From Betaproteobacteria bacterium (GTDB lineage Bacteria > Pseudomonadota > Gammaproteobacteria > Burkholderiales > Usitatibacteraceae): DNA of 10,816 nt. The stretch's first letter is position 1. Each line of letters begins with the position of its first letter. Of the stretch, positions 1 through 6,418 are shown in pieces. A program made the translations under genes and the position numbers. Under the pieces are notes generated by a model, which saw nothing but the letters and a program-made list of their open reading frames with translations, ran no database searches and was not told the DNA's origin. The stretch lies in contig JANYFH010000031.1 in NCBI GenBank assembly GCA_025362705.1, positions 1 through 10,816 of the forward strand, written 5' to 3'.

Positions 1-209
1 GCACTCGCGCTGAGGCAACCCATAGCGTATTTGGCTACATCGAAGGCTGGTACAACACGACGCGGATGCATTCAAGTTTGGGTTACCAATCCCCGGCGCA
101 GTTTGAGCGCGCACGCGAAGCCAAATTGATCGAGGCCGCAAGCGACGACTTATCCACAGTGACAATCCAAAACAGCCAAACTGCTCGGCTGAAAAAAAGA
201 GCGGCTTAA
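1..209 (+). CDS. IS3-family transposase (OrfB/integrase core), C-terminal fragment cut by window edge
   Basis: The frame beginning at base 3 is open from the window edge to TAA at 207-209 and encodes about 68 residues. It contains YIEGWYNTTRMHSSLGYQSP followed by AQFE, the hallmark C-terminal block of the rve/DDE integrase domain in IS3-family OrfB transposases. In this family the protein joins the ends of the element during copy-out-paste-in transposition. The tail after this block is basic and ends in KKRAA. The catalytic DDE residues lie outside the window, so it cannot be told whether the element is intact. The gene points toward the neighbouring methyltransferase, which faces the opposite way. 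The family call is firm; the subgroup is not determined. Confidence 0.88.
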   Translation, partial: TRAEATHSVFGYIEGWYNTTRMHSSLGYQSPAQFERAREAKLIEAASDDLSTVTIQNSQTARLKKRAA

Positions 210-210
210 A

Positions 211-236
211 CCCTCAATGAAAAGTGGACAAGATCA
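211..236 (+). repeat. Possible right terminal inverted repeat of the IS3-family element
   Basis: Immediately after the transposase stop the sequence runs CCCTCAATGAAAAGTGGACA and ends AAGATCA. Read on the other strand it begins TGATCTTGTCCACTTTTC. IS3-family elements end in TG...CA, and short TGTCCACTTT-like motifs are common in their terminal repeats, so the element probably ends at or near base 236. The left end and the target duplication are outside the window, so the exact boundary is inferred. Confidence 0.35.
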
Positions 237-284
237 ATTTCCCCAATAGTTACCATGTGTCGAGCGCCGGACAACTGCGCGCTA

Positions 285-1049
285 TTATTCTTTTCCCTTC
301 GGCAGAGGCACCAGGCTGCGCACGCGTTTCTGGTATTGCCTGTATGTGTCACCAAACTGTTTAACGAGGTCACGCTCCTCTAGCCGCATCCCGATCAGGA
401 TGTAGATGAGGCTCCCGGCAGCGAACAGGAGATGACCGACCGTCATTACCGGCGTGACCCACGCGAAGATGAGGAAGCCTAGATAGATGGGATGACGGAC
501 CAGCTTGTAGAGCCCCGGCGATTTGAACGCTATTGGGCCGACGGAAGTCCCTTTGGCGTGCATGTAGACCTGTTGCAAGCCGAACAGCTCGAAGTGGTTG
601 ATGAGGAAGCTGGCTGCGAGAAGCAATCCAAAGCCGAGAAGCGAGACTGCGATGAGCACGTTGCCGAGCATCTCGTTCTGGATCGACCACACCACGCTCG
701 GTATCGGTCGCCACAAAATGAATAGCACGATCAAGCACAGGCTGCTGGCCAGGACGTAGGTGGAGCGTTCGACGGCAGGAGGCACGAGGACGCGTGTCCA
801 GACCGCCTTGAATCCGCGGCGCGCCATCGCGCTGTGCTGCACGCCGAACAAGCCGATGAGTGCTAAGTCGATGATGAACGCTGTGCCCGCCGATGCGGCG
901 CTACCTCCGAAATCGATTGCGACGGGAACAAAGTAAAAACTGCCGAGCTGAATATGAAAGTTGTTAACAAACCCGACCATGTAGATGAAGGTTATGGAAA
1001 AAATCAGGTAACACACGGCCCCATAGAGAGGGAACAGGATCCGGCTCAT
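285..1049 (-). CDS. mddA: Integral-membrane methyltransferase, probable methanethiol S-methyltransferase (MddA/NnrU-like)
   Basis: A 254-residue inner-membrane protein with about five to six hydrophobic segments (roughly residues 5-27, 55-75, 97-115, 128-150, 187-220). QHSAMARRGF (71-80), VERSTYVL (93-100) and the C-terminal LVRHPIYLGF (183-192) with LEERDL (223-228) are typical of the isoprenylcysteine-methyltransferase-like family containing NnrU and MddA. RHP and the ERD-type acidic/basic pair form the SAM-binding end. MddA methylates methanethiol to dimethyl sulfide using SAM; length and motifs fit it better than NnrU. The ATG at 1049 follows AAAGGA on the minus strand with good spacing. 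It lies 58 bp downstream of the peptidase gene in the same direction, so co-transcription is possible. That gap also holds an AT-rich TATAAA on the minus strand (1070-1075) with no convincing -35. The fold is near certain; the substrate is inferred. Confidence 0.75.
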   Translation of the reverse strand: MSRILFPLYGAVCYLIFSITFIYMVGFVNNFHIQLGSFYFVPVAIDFGGSAASAGTAFIIDLALIGLFGVQHSAMARRGFKAVWTRVLVPPAVERSTYVLASSLCLIVLFILWRPIPSVVWSIQNEMLGNVLIAVSLLGFGLLLAASFLINHFELFGLQQVYMHAKGTSVGPIAFKSPGLYKLVRHPIYLGFLIFAWVTPVMTVGHLLFAAGSLIYILIGMRLEERDLVKQFGDTYRQYQKRVRSLVPLPKGKE

Positions 1050-1107
1050 CGTTTTTCCTTTTGTTTAATTTTATAGAGATGGGTACTTCTAATCGACTAT
1101 GTTGGCT

Positions 1108-3165
1108 TCACCAGATGCGTACCCGCGCCTTGGGTTCCAGATAGAGAAGTTGTCCCGGCAGTACGTCGAACGCGCCATACCACGCATCGAGGTTGCGAAC
1201 AGCAGCAACGCGGTAGTTTTCCGGCGCGTGATTATCGGTGGTGAGATATTTTCGCAATCCCTCTTCACTCATCTTGCTGCGCCAGCTTCGGGCGAAGCCG
1301 ATGAAGAATTGTCTATCTTGCTGCCGCACGTAGTCCTTGTCGTTGATTCTGCTGCCGAGCGTACGTCGGTAGGCATCAAAGGCGGCGACAAGGCCGCCTA
1401 AATCAGCGAGATTTTCCGTCAGCGTCAGCTTGCCGTTGACAGCCAAATCGGGAAGCGGCTGGTAGCTGGAATACTGATTCACCAGCGCCTCGGTCGATGT
1501 CTGGAAGCGCGAGACGTCATCGGGTGTCCACCAGCGTCGCATCTGACCGTCGACCTCATATTCCGCGCCCAGCGTATCGACGAAGTGCGTGACATCGTGC
1601 CCAACGATGGCGCCGATCGCGCCATAGCTTGCGGCGTCCGATGCCGTCGGATCGAATTTGGTAGGCTGCAATAGTGCGGCGGCAAAAAGGTATGAGTTCT
1701 GGTGAAAAAGCAAAACCGCACCGGGCCGCTGCGGTGGGATGAACCAATCGGTGTGATCAATACGCTGACTGAGCCGCGCCAGGGCCTGACGGTAATTTCG
1801 GTCGGCGACGCGCTGAAGATTGCCCAAGGCGTCAGCAGGGTCCACCTTCAGGTCTGCGTAGTCCTGCCACTTATCCGGGTAGCCCGCGCCGAAATACAGC
1901 GCCTTCACTTTGGCCTTTGCCCGCACTTTGGTGGCCGGTGACATCCAAGTCACCGCGTCAATCCGTTGGCCGAACGACGCTGTGACATCGGCAACAATAG
2001 CCCGCACCCGCGCCTTCTGCTCAGCCGGGAAATGACGTTCGACATACATCCGCCCGACAGCCTCGCTCATCGCCGATTGGGTCGCGTCGGTGGCGCGCTC
2101 GGCGCGCGGGGCCGACTGCGTTTGGCCGGCCACTGCAGTGCGCATCGCCAGCGCTTCATCGGCGAAATTCTTGGGTAGCACCTCTGCACGCGAATGAACG
2201 ACGTGAAATCGTAAATAGTCCTTCCACACCTGTAGCGGCTGCGACGAAACCAATGCTGCCGCGCCCTTCACTGCACTGGGCTGCCAGGCGACGAAGGTCT
2301 GGTTTTTGCCCAATTGAGCCGCGGCGAAGAATGCCGACCAGTTCATGCCCGGCGCCTGACGTGCGAAATCGGCGCGTGTCCACACGTTGTCGGCATTGTG
2401 ATCCTCACTCGATGCCTCGCGGGTGGCGTGGCTTTGCGCGATGGCGGTTTCGAGTGCCATCACCGCCTCTGCCCTTTTTGATACCGATGCAGCACGGTCG
2501 ACACCGGCCATTGTCAGCATGCGGCCAATGTATTGCTGATATTGCGTCCGCAACGCCTGCATGCGCGGCTCAGGGCTAAGGTAGTGTTCGCGATCCGGCA
2601 GGCCGAGACCACCTTGCAGCAGGAAAGCGACGTAAGTCTTCTCAGCATGAATGCTCGCCTCCACCGCCAGGCCGAGCAATTGTGACGAGTTATAGGTGCC
2701 AACATTCAGCGGATCGACGTCGGACCGCATACTGCTGCCCAGGAACTGCGTCAGCGCGGCCTTGTCACGAAGACGATCAATTTGATCGAGCAGCGGCTTG
2801 ATCGGTGCAATGCCCTTTGCCTCGATGGCAGCTTCGTTTACGTAAGCCGCGCGGAAATCGGCCACCTTGCGTGCGGTTGAGCCCTTCGGCTCTGCAGCGG
2901 CATCTTCAAGCAGCTTGGCGACCTGCAGACGCGTCCGTTCGATGATTTCGTTGCCGCCAGTCCAGCGCTGCTTGCCTGCGGGAATCTGCGTGTTCTTGAG
3001 CCAGCCGCCGTTGGCGTAGGCAAAGAAGTCGTCGCCGGGCTTGATGTTGACGTCCGCACCGTCTTCGGCAGCGGTTTGTGCGCAGACCATTGTTGCTGAC
3101 AGCAATAACGCAACAGCCATTGGTGCCGACGTTGTGAACAAGGAAACGATCGTGTTTCTGAACAT
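1108..3165 (-). CDS. Secreted M13-family (neprilysin/PepO-like) metallopeptidase with substituted catalytic residue
   Basis: 685 residues, normal for bacterial M13 proteins. Residues 1-29 form a signal peptide: a hydrophobic core, then VCA|QT. V before the Cys argues against a lipobox, so a soluble periplasmic or secreted protein is likely. The mature protein opens with PGDDFFAYANGGWL, the classic M13 N-terminal block. The zinc site is H523-D-V-T-H527 with E584 in ENLADLGG; the C-terminus has HAPENYRV and ends RVRIW. Most M13 enzymes have HExxH, where the Glu activates water; here it is Asp (GAT), with both His and the third ligand kept. The usual NAYY/NAYF substrate-binding stretch before the zinc helix is also missing, replaced by LLFHQNSYLFAAALLQPTKF. 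The protein may therefore be a weak or inactive peptidase, or a divergent subfamily. The ATG at 3165 has GAGG eight bases upstream. The gene is divergent from the GlxA-type regulator. Confidence 0.9.
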   Translation of the reverse strand: MFRNTIVSLFTTSAPMAVALLLSATMVCAQTAAEDGADVNIKPGDDFFAYANGGWLKNTQIPAGKQRWTGGNEIIERTRLQVAKLLEDAAAEPKGSTARKVADFRAAYVNEAAIEAKGIAPIKPLLDQIDRLRDKAALTQFLGSSMRSDVDPLNVGTYNSSQLLGLAVEASIHAEKTYVAFLLQGGLGLPDREHYLSPEPRMQALRTQYQQYIGRMLTMAGVDRAASVSKRAEAVMALETAIAQSHATREASSEDHNADNVWTRADFARQAPGMNWSAFFAAAQLGKNQTFVAWQPSAVKGAAALVSSQPLQVWKDYLRFHVVHSRAEVLPKNFADEALAMRTAVAGQTQSAPRAERATDATQSAMSEAVGRMYVERHFPAEQKARVRAIVADVTASFGQRIDAVTWMSPATKVRAKAKVKALYFGAGYPDKWQDYADLKVDPADALGNLQRVADRNYRQALARLSQRIDHTDWFIPPQRPGAVLLFHQNSYLFAAALLQPTKFDPTASDAASYGAIGAIVGHDVTHFVDTLGAEYEVDGQMRRWWTPDDVSRFQTSTEALVNQYSSYQPLPDLAVNGKLTLTENLADLGGLVAAFDAYRRTLGSRINDKDYVRQQDRQFFIGFARSWRSKMSEEGLRKYLTTDNHAPENYRVAAVRNLDAWYGAFDVLPGQLLYLEPKARVRIW

Positions 3166-3375
3166 GGGATTGACCTCGGGATGGTTCGGGAATAGTCGCG
3201 AGTGGGTCTCTGCATCCCGCTCAAGCTGCTGAAGCTGCGATGCTAAGACGATGGCGGATCAATGTCGCGCCACACCCCGACACGTTTGAATCAAATTCGG
3301 ACATCATGTTGTTGACATCGCCCTCGCCGTTCCCCTGAATCTGTAGCATACTTCGGTTAACAGGAATGTCTAAAA
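3166..3375. promoter_or_regulatory. Divergent intergenic region between M13 peptidase and GlxA-type regulator
   Basis: These 210 bp separate two divergent start codons, so promoters for both genes should lie here. A TTGACA hexamer at 3312-3317 points toward the regulator, but no good -10 sits at 16-18 bp; TGTAGCATA at 3342-3350 is a -10-like stretch too far away. Two repeated elements could be operator half-sites: a direct repeat GACATC at 3300-3305 and 3314-3319 (14 bp apart), and a near-perfect palindrome TTTGA-A-TCAAA at 3285-3295. AraC-type regulators commonly bind direct repeats near their own divergent promoter, but binding here is inference. The shorter elements could occur by chance. 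Confidence 0.4.
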
Positions 3376-4404
3376 ATGATCGCACGTTCATCTCTGATCG
3401 ACCTTCTATTCGTGATCGCGCCGAATTCGCTGCTGCTCGACATTGCCGGGCCAGCGGAGGCATTTCGCCTCGCCAACCTGCATCGCGCAATACGCGGTCT
3501 GCCGCCACGCTTTCGTCTGCGCTTCGCAGGCCCTGTGCCAACGATCCAGACCTCGGTCGGGCTGGCGCTTGCCGACCTCGAACTATTGCCACTGCGTTTA
3601 AGCTCGCCAACCTGGGTGGTGCTGGTTGGTCAACCGAGCGCGTATGTGGGCCAAGTCACACCTGCAATCACTGCCACCGCGCAGTGGTTGAACCAGACGC
3701 TGCACGAACACCTGTACGCTGATCACACCCCGCATCGCCTGATCACGATCTGCTCCGGCACGCTACTCGCCGCGCGTGCCGGACTTCTCGACAATCGCCG
3801 CTGCACGACGCATCATGAGCTATTGGATAATCTGCGCGCACTTGCACCGCAGGCGCTGGTGGTGGACAACCGCGTGTTCCTGATCGATGGGCCGCTGGCG
3901 TCCAGCGCCGGCATTACAGCTGGCATCGATCTCGCATTGCACCTGATTGCCGACGAATGCGGTGAGGCGCTGGCCGCCAGCGTCGCACTGGACATGGTGG
4001 TGTATCTCAGGCGCTCAACTCACGACCCTGAACTATCGCCATTTCTCGCCCACCGCCGCCATCTGCATTTGGCTGTGCACAGAGTGCAGGACGCCATCAG
4101 CGCCGAGCCGGAACGAGACTGGGACATGGATACGTTATCTGCGGTCGGCCATGTCACGCAACGCCACCTGCTGCGGCTCTTCGTTCAGCATGCCGGCGTG
4201 TCACCGTTGCACTTTCTGCAGGCCATCCGGCTGGAGCGGGCACACCAGTCGCTCGAACACGGCGCAAGTGTCACGCGTGCCGCAGAGGTTGCGGGCTTCC
4301 GCTCGGGCTTGCACTTGCGTCGTGCATGGAACCGGCAATGGGGTGGCTCGCCTCGCGATGCGGTGGAGAAGCCGGCAAAGCCGGATGCCATGAAAGGGCA
4401 CTGA
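3376..4404 (+). CDS. GlxA-family transcriptional regulator (DJ-1/PfpI-like sensor domain plus AraC-type DNA-binding domain)
   Basis: 342 residues with the two-domain GlxA layout. The N-terminal DJ-1/PfpI-like domain (about 5-195) shows LDIAGPAEAF (21-30), the nucleophile-elbow-like ITICSGTLLAARAGLLDNRR (123-142, Cys126) followed by TTHHELL, and SSAGITAGIDLALHLI (176-191). The C-terminal AraC/XylS domain (about 225-330) has two helix-turn-helix units: DMDTLSAVGHVTQRHLLRLF (250-269) with GVSPLHFLQAIRLERA (274-289), and TRAAEVAGFRSGLHLRRAWN (300-319) with GGSPRDA. Such proteins usually activate neighbouring genes in response to a small, often nitrogen-containing metabolite; the ligand here is unknown. 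The ATG has AGGA ten bases upstream. It is divergent from the M13 peptidase gene, making that gene (and possibly the methyltransferase after it) the obvious candidate target. Confidence 0.9.
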   Translation: MIARSSLIDLLFVIAPNSLLLDIAGPAEAFRLANLHRAIRGLPPRFRLRFAGPVPTIQTSVGLALADLELLPLRLSSPTWVVLVGQPSAYVGQVTPAITATAQWLNQTLHEHLYADHTPHRLITICSGTLLAARAGLLDNRRCTTHHELLDNLRALAPQALVVDNRVFLIDGPLASSAGITAGIDLALHLIADECGEALAASVALDMVVYLRRSTHDPELSPFLAHRRHLHLAVHRVQDAISAEPERDWDMDTLSAVGHVTQRHLLRLFVQHAGVSPLHFLQAIRLERAHQSLEHGASVTRAAEVAGFRSGLHLRRAWNRQWGGSPRDAVEKPAKPDAMKGH

Positions 4405-4464
4405 AGGATTTTCAATCGACGGAGTCAGGATCTATTATTTTGTGACCAAGTAACGAGGAGGAGC

Positions 4465-4854
4465 ATGAAACTTCGTATTGGCAGAATCGCAATTGCTGCC
4501 GTTGCGGCGGAGGTGCTGGGGATTCTCATACTCGTCTTACTAGTCGCGGTCTTTGGGCCTTCGGACAAAAACGCGGCTCAAGCTTATGCCCAGAGCCTGG
4601 GCCTTTGGGTTGGTCCTGTTTCCGGTTTCGTGTTGTGTTCGCTTGGCGGTTTCTGGGTTGCCAGGGACCTTGTGAAATTACACGTTGCAAATGGCTTTGC
4701 GCTTGGCGTCGCCGACGCTGCCATCGACGCAGGACCACTTATTGCTGCCGGCGCTTCATTTGAAAACGTCTACCTGGTTTCAAACCTTGGTCGCGTTGTC
4801 GCGGGCACAATTGGCGGCTGGCTGGCACAGCGGAATCAGCGTCAAGCAGCCTGA
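4465..4854 (+). CDS. Small four-helix integral membrane protein of unknown function
   Basis: 129 residues with four hydrophobic stretches: about 7-31 (IAIAAVAAEVLGILILVLLV region), 47-65 (GLWVGPVSGFVLCSLGGFWV), 74-95 and 104-122 (LVSNLGRVVAGTIGGWLA). The N-terminus is basic (MKLRIGR) and the C-terminus polar (QRNQRQAA), consistent with both ends in the cytoplasm. I do not recognise the family; its glycine-rich helices suggest tight helix packing. A very strong ribosome-binding site, GAGGAGGAG at 4455-4463, sits just before the ATG. It begins 60 bp after the regulator stop in the same direction, so it could be co-transcribed with the regulator. That this is a real gene is well supported; function is not. 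Confidence 0.8.
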   Translation: MKLRIGRIAIAAVAAEVLGILILVLLVAVFGPSDKNAAQAYAQSLGLWVGPVSGFVLCSLGGFWVARDLVKLHVANGFALGVADAAIDAGPLIAAGASFENVYLVSNLGRVVAGTIGGWLAQRNQRQAA

Positions 4855-4928
4855 CTTCTGCAGCAGAAAAACATGACTCGTATCGCACTTGCCAGCGCGC
4901 ATTCTGCCGACCTTGCCAGGGAATCTGT

Positions 4929-5030
4929 ATGTCAGACTACAACCTTGCCCAACTAAACATTGGCGTCAAAATGCCCCGCCAATTAACCACCTCCATCGAG
5001 CAACAGGCAAACTTAGAGCGGAATAACCGT
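4929..5030 (+). pseudogene. Remnant of the 5' end of a DUF3291-like gene, now in frame with the methyltransferase
   Basis: The reading frame from ATG 4929 begins MSDYNLAQLNIGV, which closely resembles the usual start of DUF3291 proteins (Y-x-LAQ-x-NIG). The following stretch, ending EQQANLERNN, can be aligned loosely with the family's FVANLDRIN segment. After about 34 codons the resemblance stops: the family's next block (GFVWRL) is absent and the frame runs into a methyltransferase. The simplest reading is that most of the DUF3291 gene was deleted, leaving its start. A weak AGGGAA lies upstream of the ATG. The family resemblance is from memory and the stretch is short, so this call is moderate. 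Confidence 0.45.
4959..4983. repeat. Short inverted repeat (7-bp stem) in the methyltransferase leader
   Basis: ATTGGCG at 4959-4965 is exactly complementary to CGCCAAT at 4977-4983, with an 11-base loop. A smaller alternative stem, GGCGT with ATGCC (4962-4966 and 4971-4975, loop CAAA, one G-T pair), uses part of the same arm. It lies within the DUF3291-like remnant, about 50 bases before the methyltransferase ribosome-binding site. No T-run follows, so it is not a standard terminator. It could be chance. Confidence 0.4.
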
Positions 5031-5035
5031 GACAC

Positions 5036-5044
5036 AAAGGAGGG
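5036..5044 (+). promoter_or_regulatory. Strong ribosome-binding site that fixes the methyltransferase start at TTG 5049
   Basis: AAAGGAGGG ends four bases before the TTG codon at 5049-5051 (GCAC lies between). It contains a full AGGAGG core at 5038-5043. No comparable signal precedes the upstream in-frame ATG at 4929. This supports TTG as the main start of the methyltransferase. Confidence 0.75.
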
Positions 5045-5048
5045 CACG

Positions 5049-5867
5049 TTGAACAGTCCCGACACCGACAAAATTTTTGGTGGCTCAATCCCAAAGCTCT
5101 ATGAGGAATATCTCGTTCCGTTGATCTTCGAGCCGTATGCAGCGGACCTGGCACAACGGCTGGCTTCGCGGCCTCTTGCTCGCGTACTCGAGATTGCCGC
5201 CGGCACTGGCGTCGTGACTCGCAAGCTGGCATCAGTGCTACCCGAAGACGTCATCATCATTGCCACCGACCTGAATCAATCCATGCTGGACACGGCTTCT
5301 GGGGTCGGGACCAAGCGACCCGTGGAGTGGCGTCAGGCGGACGCGATGCAACTACCCTTTGAAGACAGTGTGTTTGATGCAGTGGTGTGCCAGTTCGGCG
5401 TCATGTTCTTTCCCGATAAATCGAAGGCGTTTTCGGAGGCACGGCGAGTTCTCAAACCAGGCGGCGTTTTCATGTTCAACGTGTGGGACCGCATCGAGGA
5501 AAACGAATTCGCGCATACGGTGACGCAGGCGCTCGAAGTTCTTTTCCCAAATGATCCACCGCGCTTCATGGCCCGTACGCCGCATGGTTACTGCGACCTC
5601 GCGACCATCGAACAGGATCTGAAACACGGCGGGTTTCTCTCGTCAGCGCACATCAGTACGATTGCGGCACGCAGCAAGGCAACATCTCCTCTAATCCCTG
5701 CGATCGCCTACTGCCAGGGAACACCACTGCGTAACGAGATTGAAGCGCGAGACAAGTCGCGGCTCGCCGAAGCCACCGACATCGCGGCGAAGGCGATCGC
5801 TGATCGGTTCGGACCTGGGGCTGTCGATGGCAAGATTCAAGCGCATATTGTCGCTGTCGAATGTTGA
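5049..5867 (+). CDS. Class I SAM-dependent methyltransferase (UbiE/Methyltransf_11 type)
   Basis: From TTG 5049 the protein has 272 residues. Seven-strand Rossmann motifs are visible: motif I VLEIAAGTG (46-54), the acidic end of strand 2 in ATDLNQSML (Asp74), QADAMQLPFED (96-106, Asp98) for the adenine end, and FDAVVCQFGVMFFPD (about 109-123), followed by EARRVLKPGG. These place it in the broad UbiE/COQ5-like group of small-molecule methyltransferases; the acceptor is unknown. The C-terminus (AIAYCQGTPLRNEIEARD, then FGPGAVDGKIQAHIV) matches a conserved group of uncharacterised bacterial proteins that I recall starting at N-S-P-D-T-D, as this one does. An in-frame ATG at 4929 would add 40 residues, but these resemble an unrelated DUF3291 start, and the strong ribosome-binding site precedes the TTG. 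Real gene, specific substrate unassigned. Confidence 0.88.
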   Translation: MNSPDTDKIFGGSIPKLYEEYLVPLIFEPYAADLAQRLASRPLARVLEIAAGTGVVTRKLASVLPEDVIIIATDLNQSMLDTASGVGTKRPVEWRQADAMQLPFEDSVFDAVVCQFGVMFFPDKSKAFSEARRVLKPGGVFMFNVWDRIEENEFAHTVTQALEVLFPNDPPRFMARTPHGYCDLATIEQDLKHGGFLSSAHISTIAARSKATSPLIPAIAYCQGTPLRNEIEARDKSRLAEATDIAAKAIADRFGPGAVDGKIQAHIVAVEC

Positions 5868-5989
5868 AAGTCACCAGATCAGACATGCCGGTTTTCAGTC
5901 ACCTATTATTTGGCGCATATCTGGGGCTTTTGCTTTGGACTGGCCTGCTGTTGCCGAATGTAGATGTACGCAAGCCCTTGTTGCACTAA
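5861..5989 (+). CDS. Possible 42-residue single-pass membrane peptide overlapping the methyltransferase stop
   Basis: ATG 5861 overlaps the methyltransferase TGA (5865-5867) and opens a frame to TAA 5987-5989. The product has a basic start (MLKVTRSDMP), one clear hydrophobic helix (HLLFGAYLGLLLWTGLLLP, about 14-32) and a short polar tail (NVDVRKPLLH). No Shine-Dalgarno is visible, so it would depend on translational coupling to the methyltransferase. An internal ATG at 5885 would give 34 residues. I do not recognise it. It may be a small membrane protein, the remnant of a larger decayed membrane gene, or chance in the 136-bp gap before the next gene. Confidence 0.3.
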   Translation: MLKVTRSDMPVFSHLLFGAYLGLLLWTGLLLPNVDVRKPLLH

Positions 5990-6003
5990 TTCACGGGTAT
6001 TTT

Positions 6004-6396
6004 ATGAGCGAATGTGAAGCGAAAAATTTTGGGTTAAACCAAATTGGCCAGATTGCAGTTCCGGTCAGTGATATCGATCGGGCAATCAAATTTTATCGGG
6101 ATACGCTTGGCATGCGGTTTCTCTTTCAGGCACCGCCAAGTCTGGCATTCTTCGACCTGAATGGTATTCGCCTCATGCTGGACGGCCCGGCCAAAGCGCA
6201 GGCGGGTAATAGCTCGGTCATCTACTACAAGGTTGCGGATCTCGATGCCGCGTACACAACGCTGTTGGCGTGTGACGTTCAATTCGACGCAAAGCCGCAT
6301 CTGATCGCAAAGATGCCTGATCATGAATTGTGGATGGCTTTTTTTCGTGACCCTGACAGGAACCTGATTGCGCTGATGTGCGAGGTGAAACAATGA
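6004..6396 (+). CDS. VOC-superfamily (glyoxalase/bleomycin-resistance fold) protein
   Basis: 130 residues, the standard length of a single-domain VOC protein with two beta-alpha-beta-beta-beta modules. Module one is IGQIAVPVSDIDRAIKFYRD (14-33) with LGMRFLF and LAFFDLNGIRLML; module two is VIYYKVADLDAAYTTLL (72-88) followed by HELWMAFFRDPDRNLIALM (107-125). Members are metal-dependent lyases, dioxygenases or drug-binding proteins. At the usual first metal position in strand 1 there is Gln16 rather than His, and Glu127 near the end could be a second ligand, so chemistry cannot be assigned. The ATG at 6004 was chosen because it starts just before the conserved first strand; the open frame extends upstream to 5740 but that part overlaps the methyltransferase out of frame. 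The Shine-Dalgarno is poor. Confidence 0.85.
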   Translation: MSECEAKNFGLNQIGQIAVPVSDIDRAIKFYRDTLGMRFLFQAPPSLAFFDLNGIRLMLDGPAKAQAGNSSVIYYKVADLDAAYTTLLACDVQFDAKPHLIAKMPDHELWMAFFRDPDRNLIALMCEVKQ

Positions 6397-6418
6397 ATGT
6401 GCGGCACCATTCACTTCG

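Noticed and set aside
225..285. AGCGC...GCGCT inverted repeat near 265-285 as a terminator for the transposase or the methyltransferase.
   Set aside because: The stem is only five base pairs with a long loop and no T-run follows on either strand.
3080..3165. Lipoprotein signal on the M13 protein (Cys near the end of the hydrophobic segment).
   Set aside because: The residue before the Cys is Val, which does not fit a lipobox; V-C-A followed by Gln fits signal peptidase I.
4855..4875. TTCTG-CAG-CAGAA followed by A residues after the small membrane protein gene.
   Set aside because: The stem is five base pairs with a three-base loop, and the A-run is on the wrong side for a plus-strand terminator; no adjacent minus-strand gene would use it.
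5740..6003. N-terminal extension of the VOC protein back to ATG 5740.
   Set aside because: The extension overlaps the methyltransferase out of frame and looks like random translation; the VOC fold begins just after ATG 6004.
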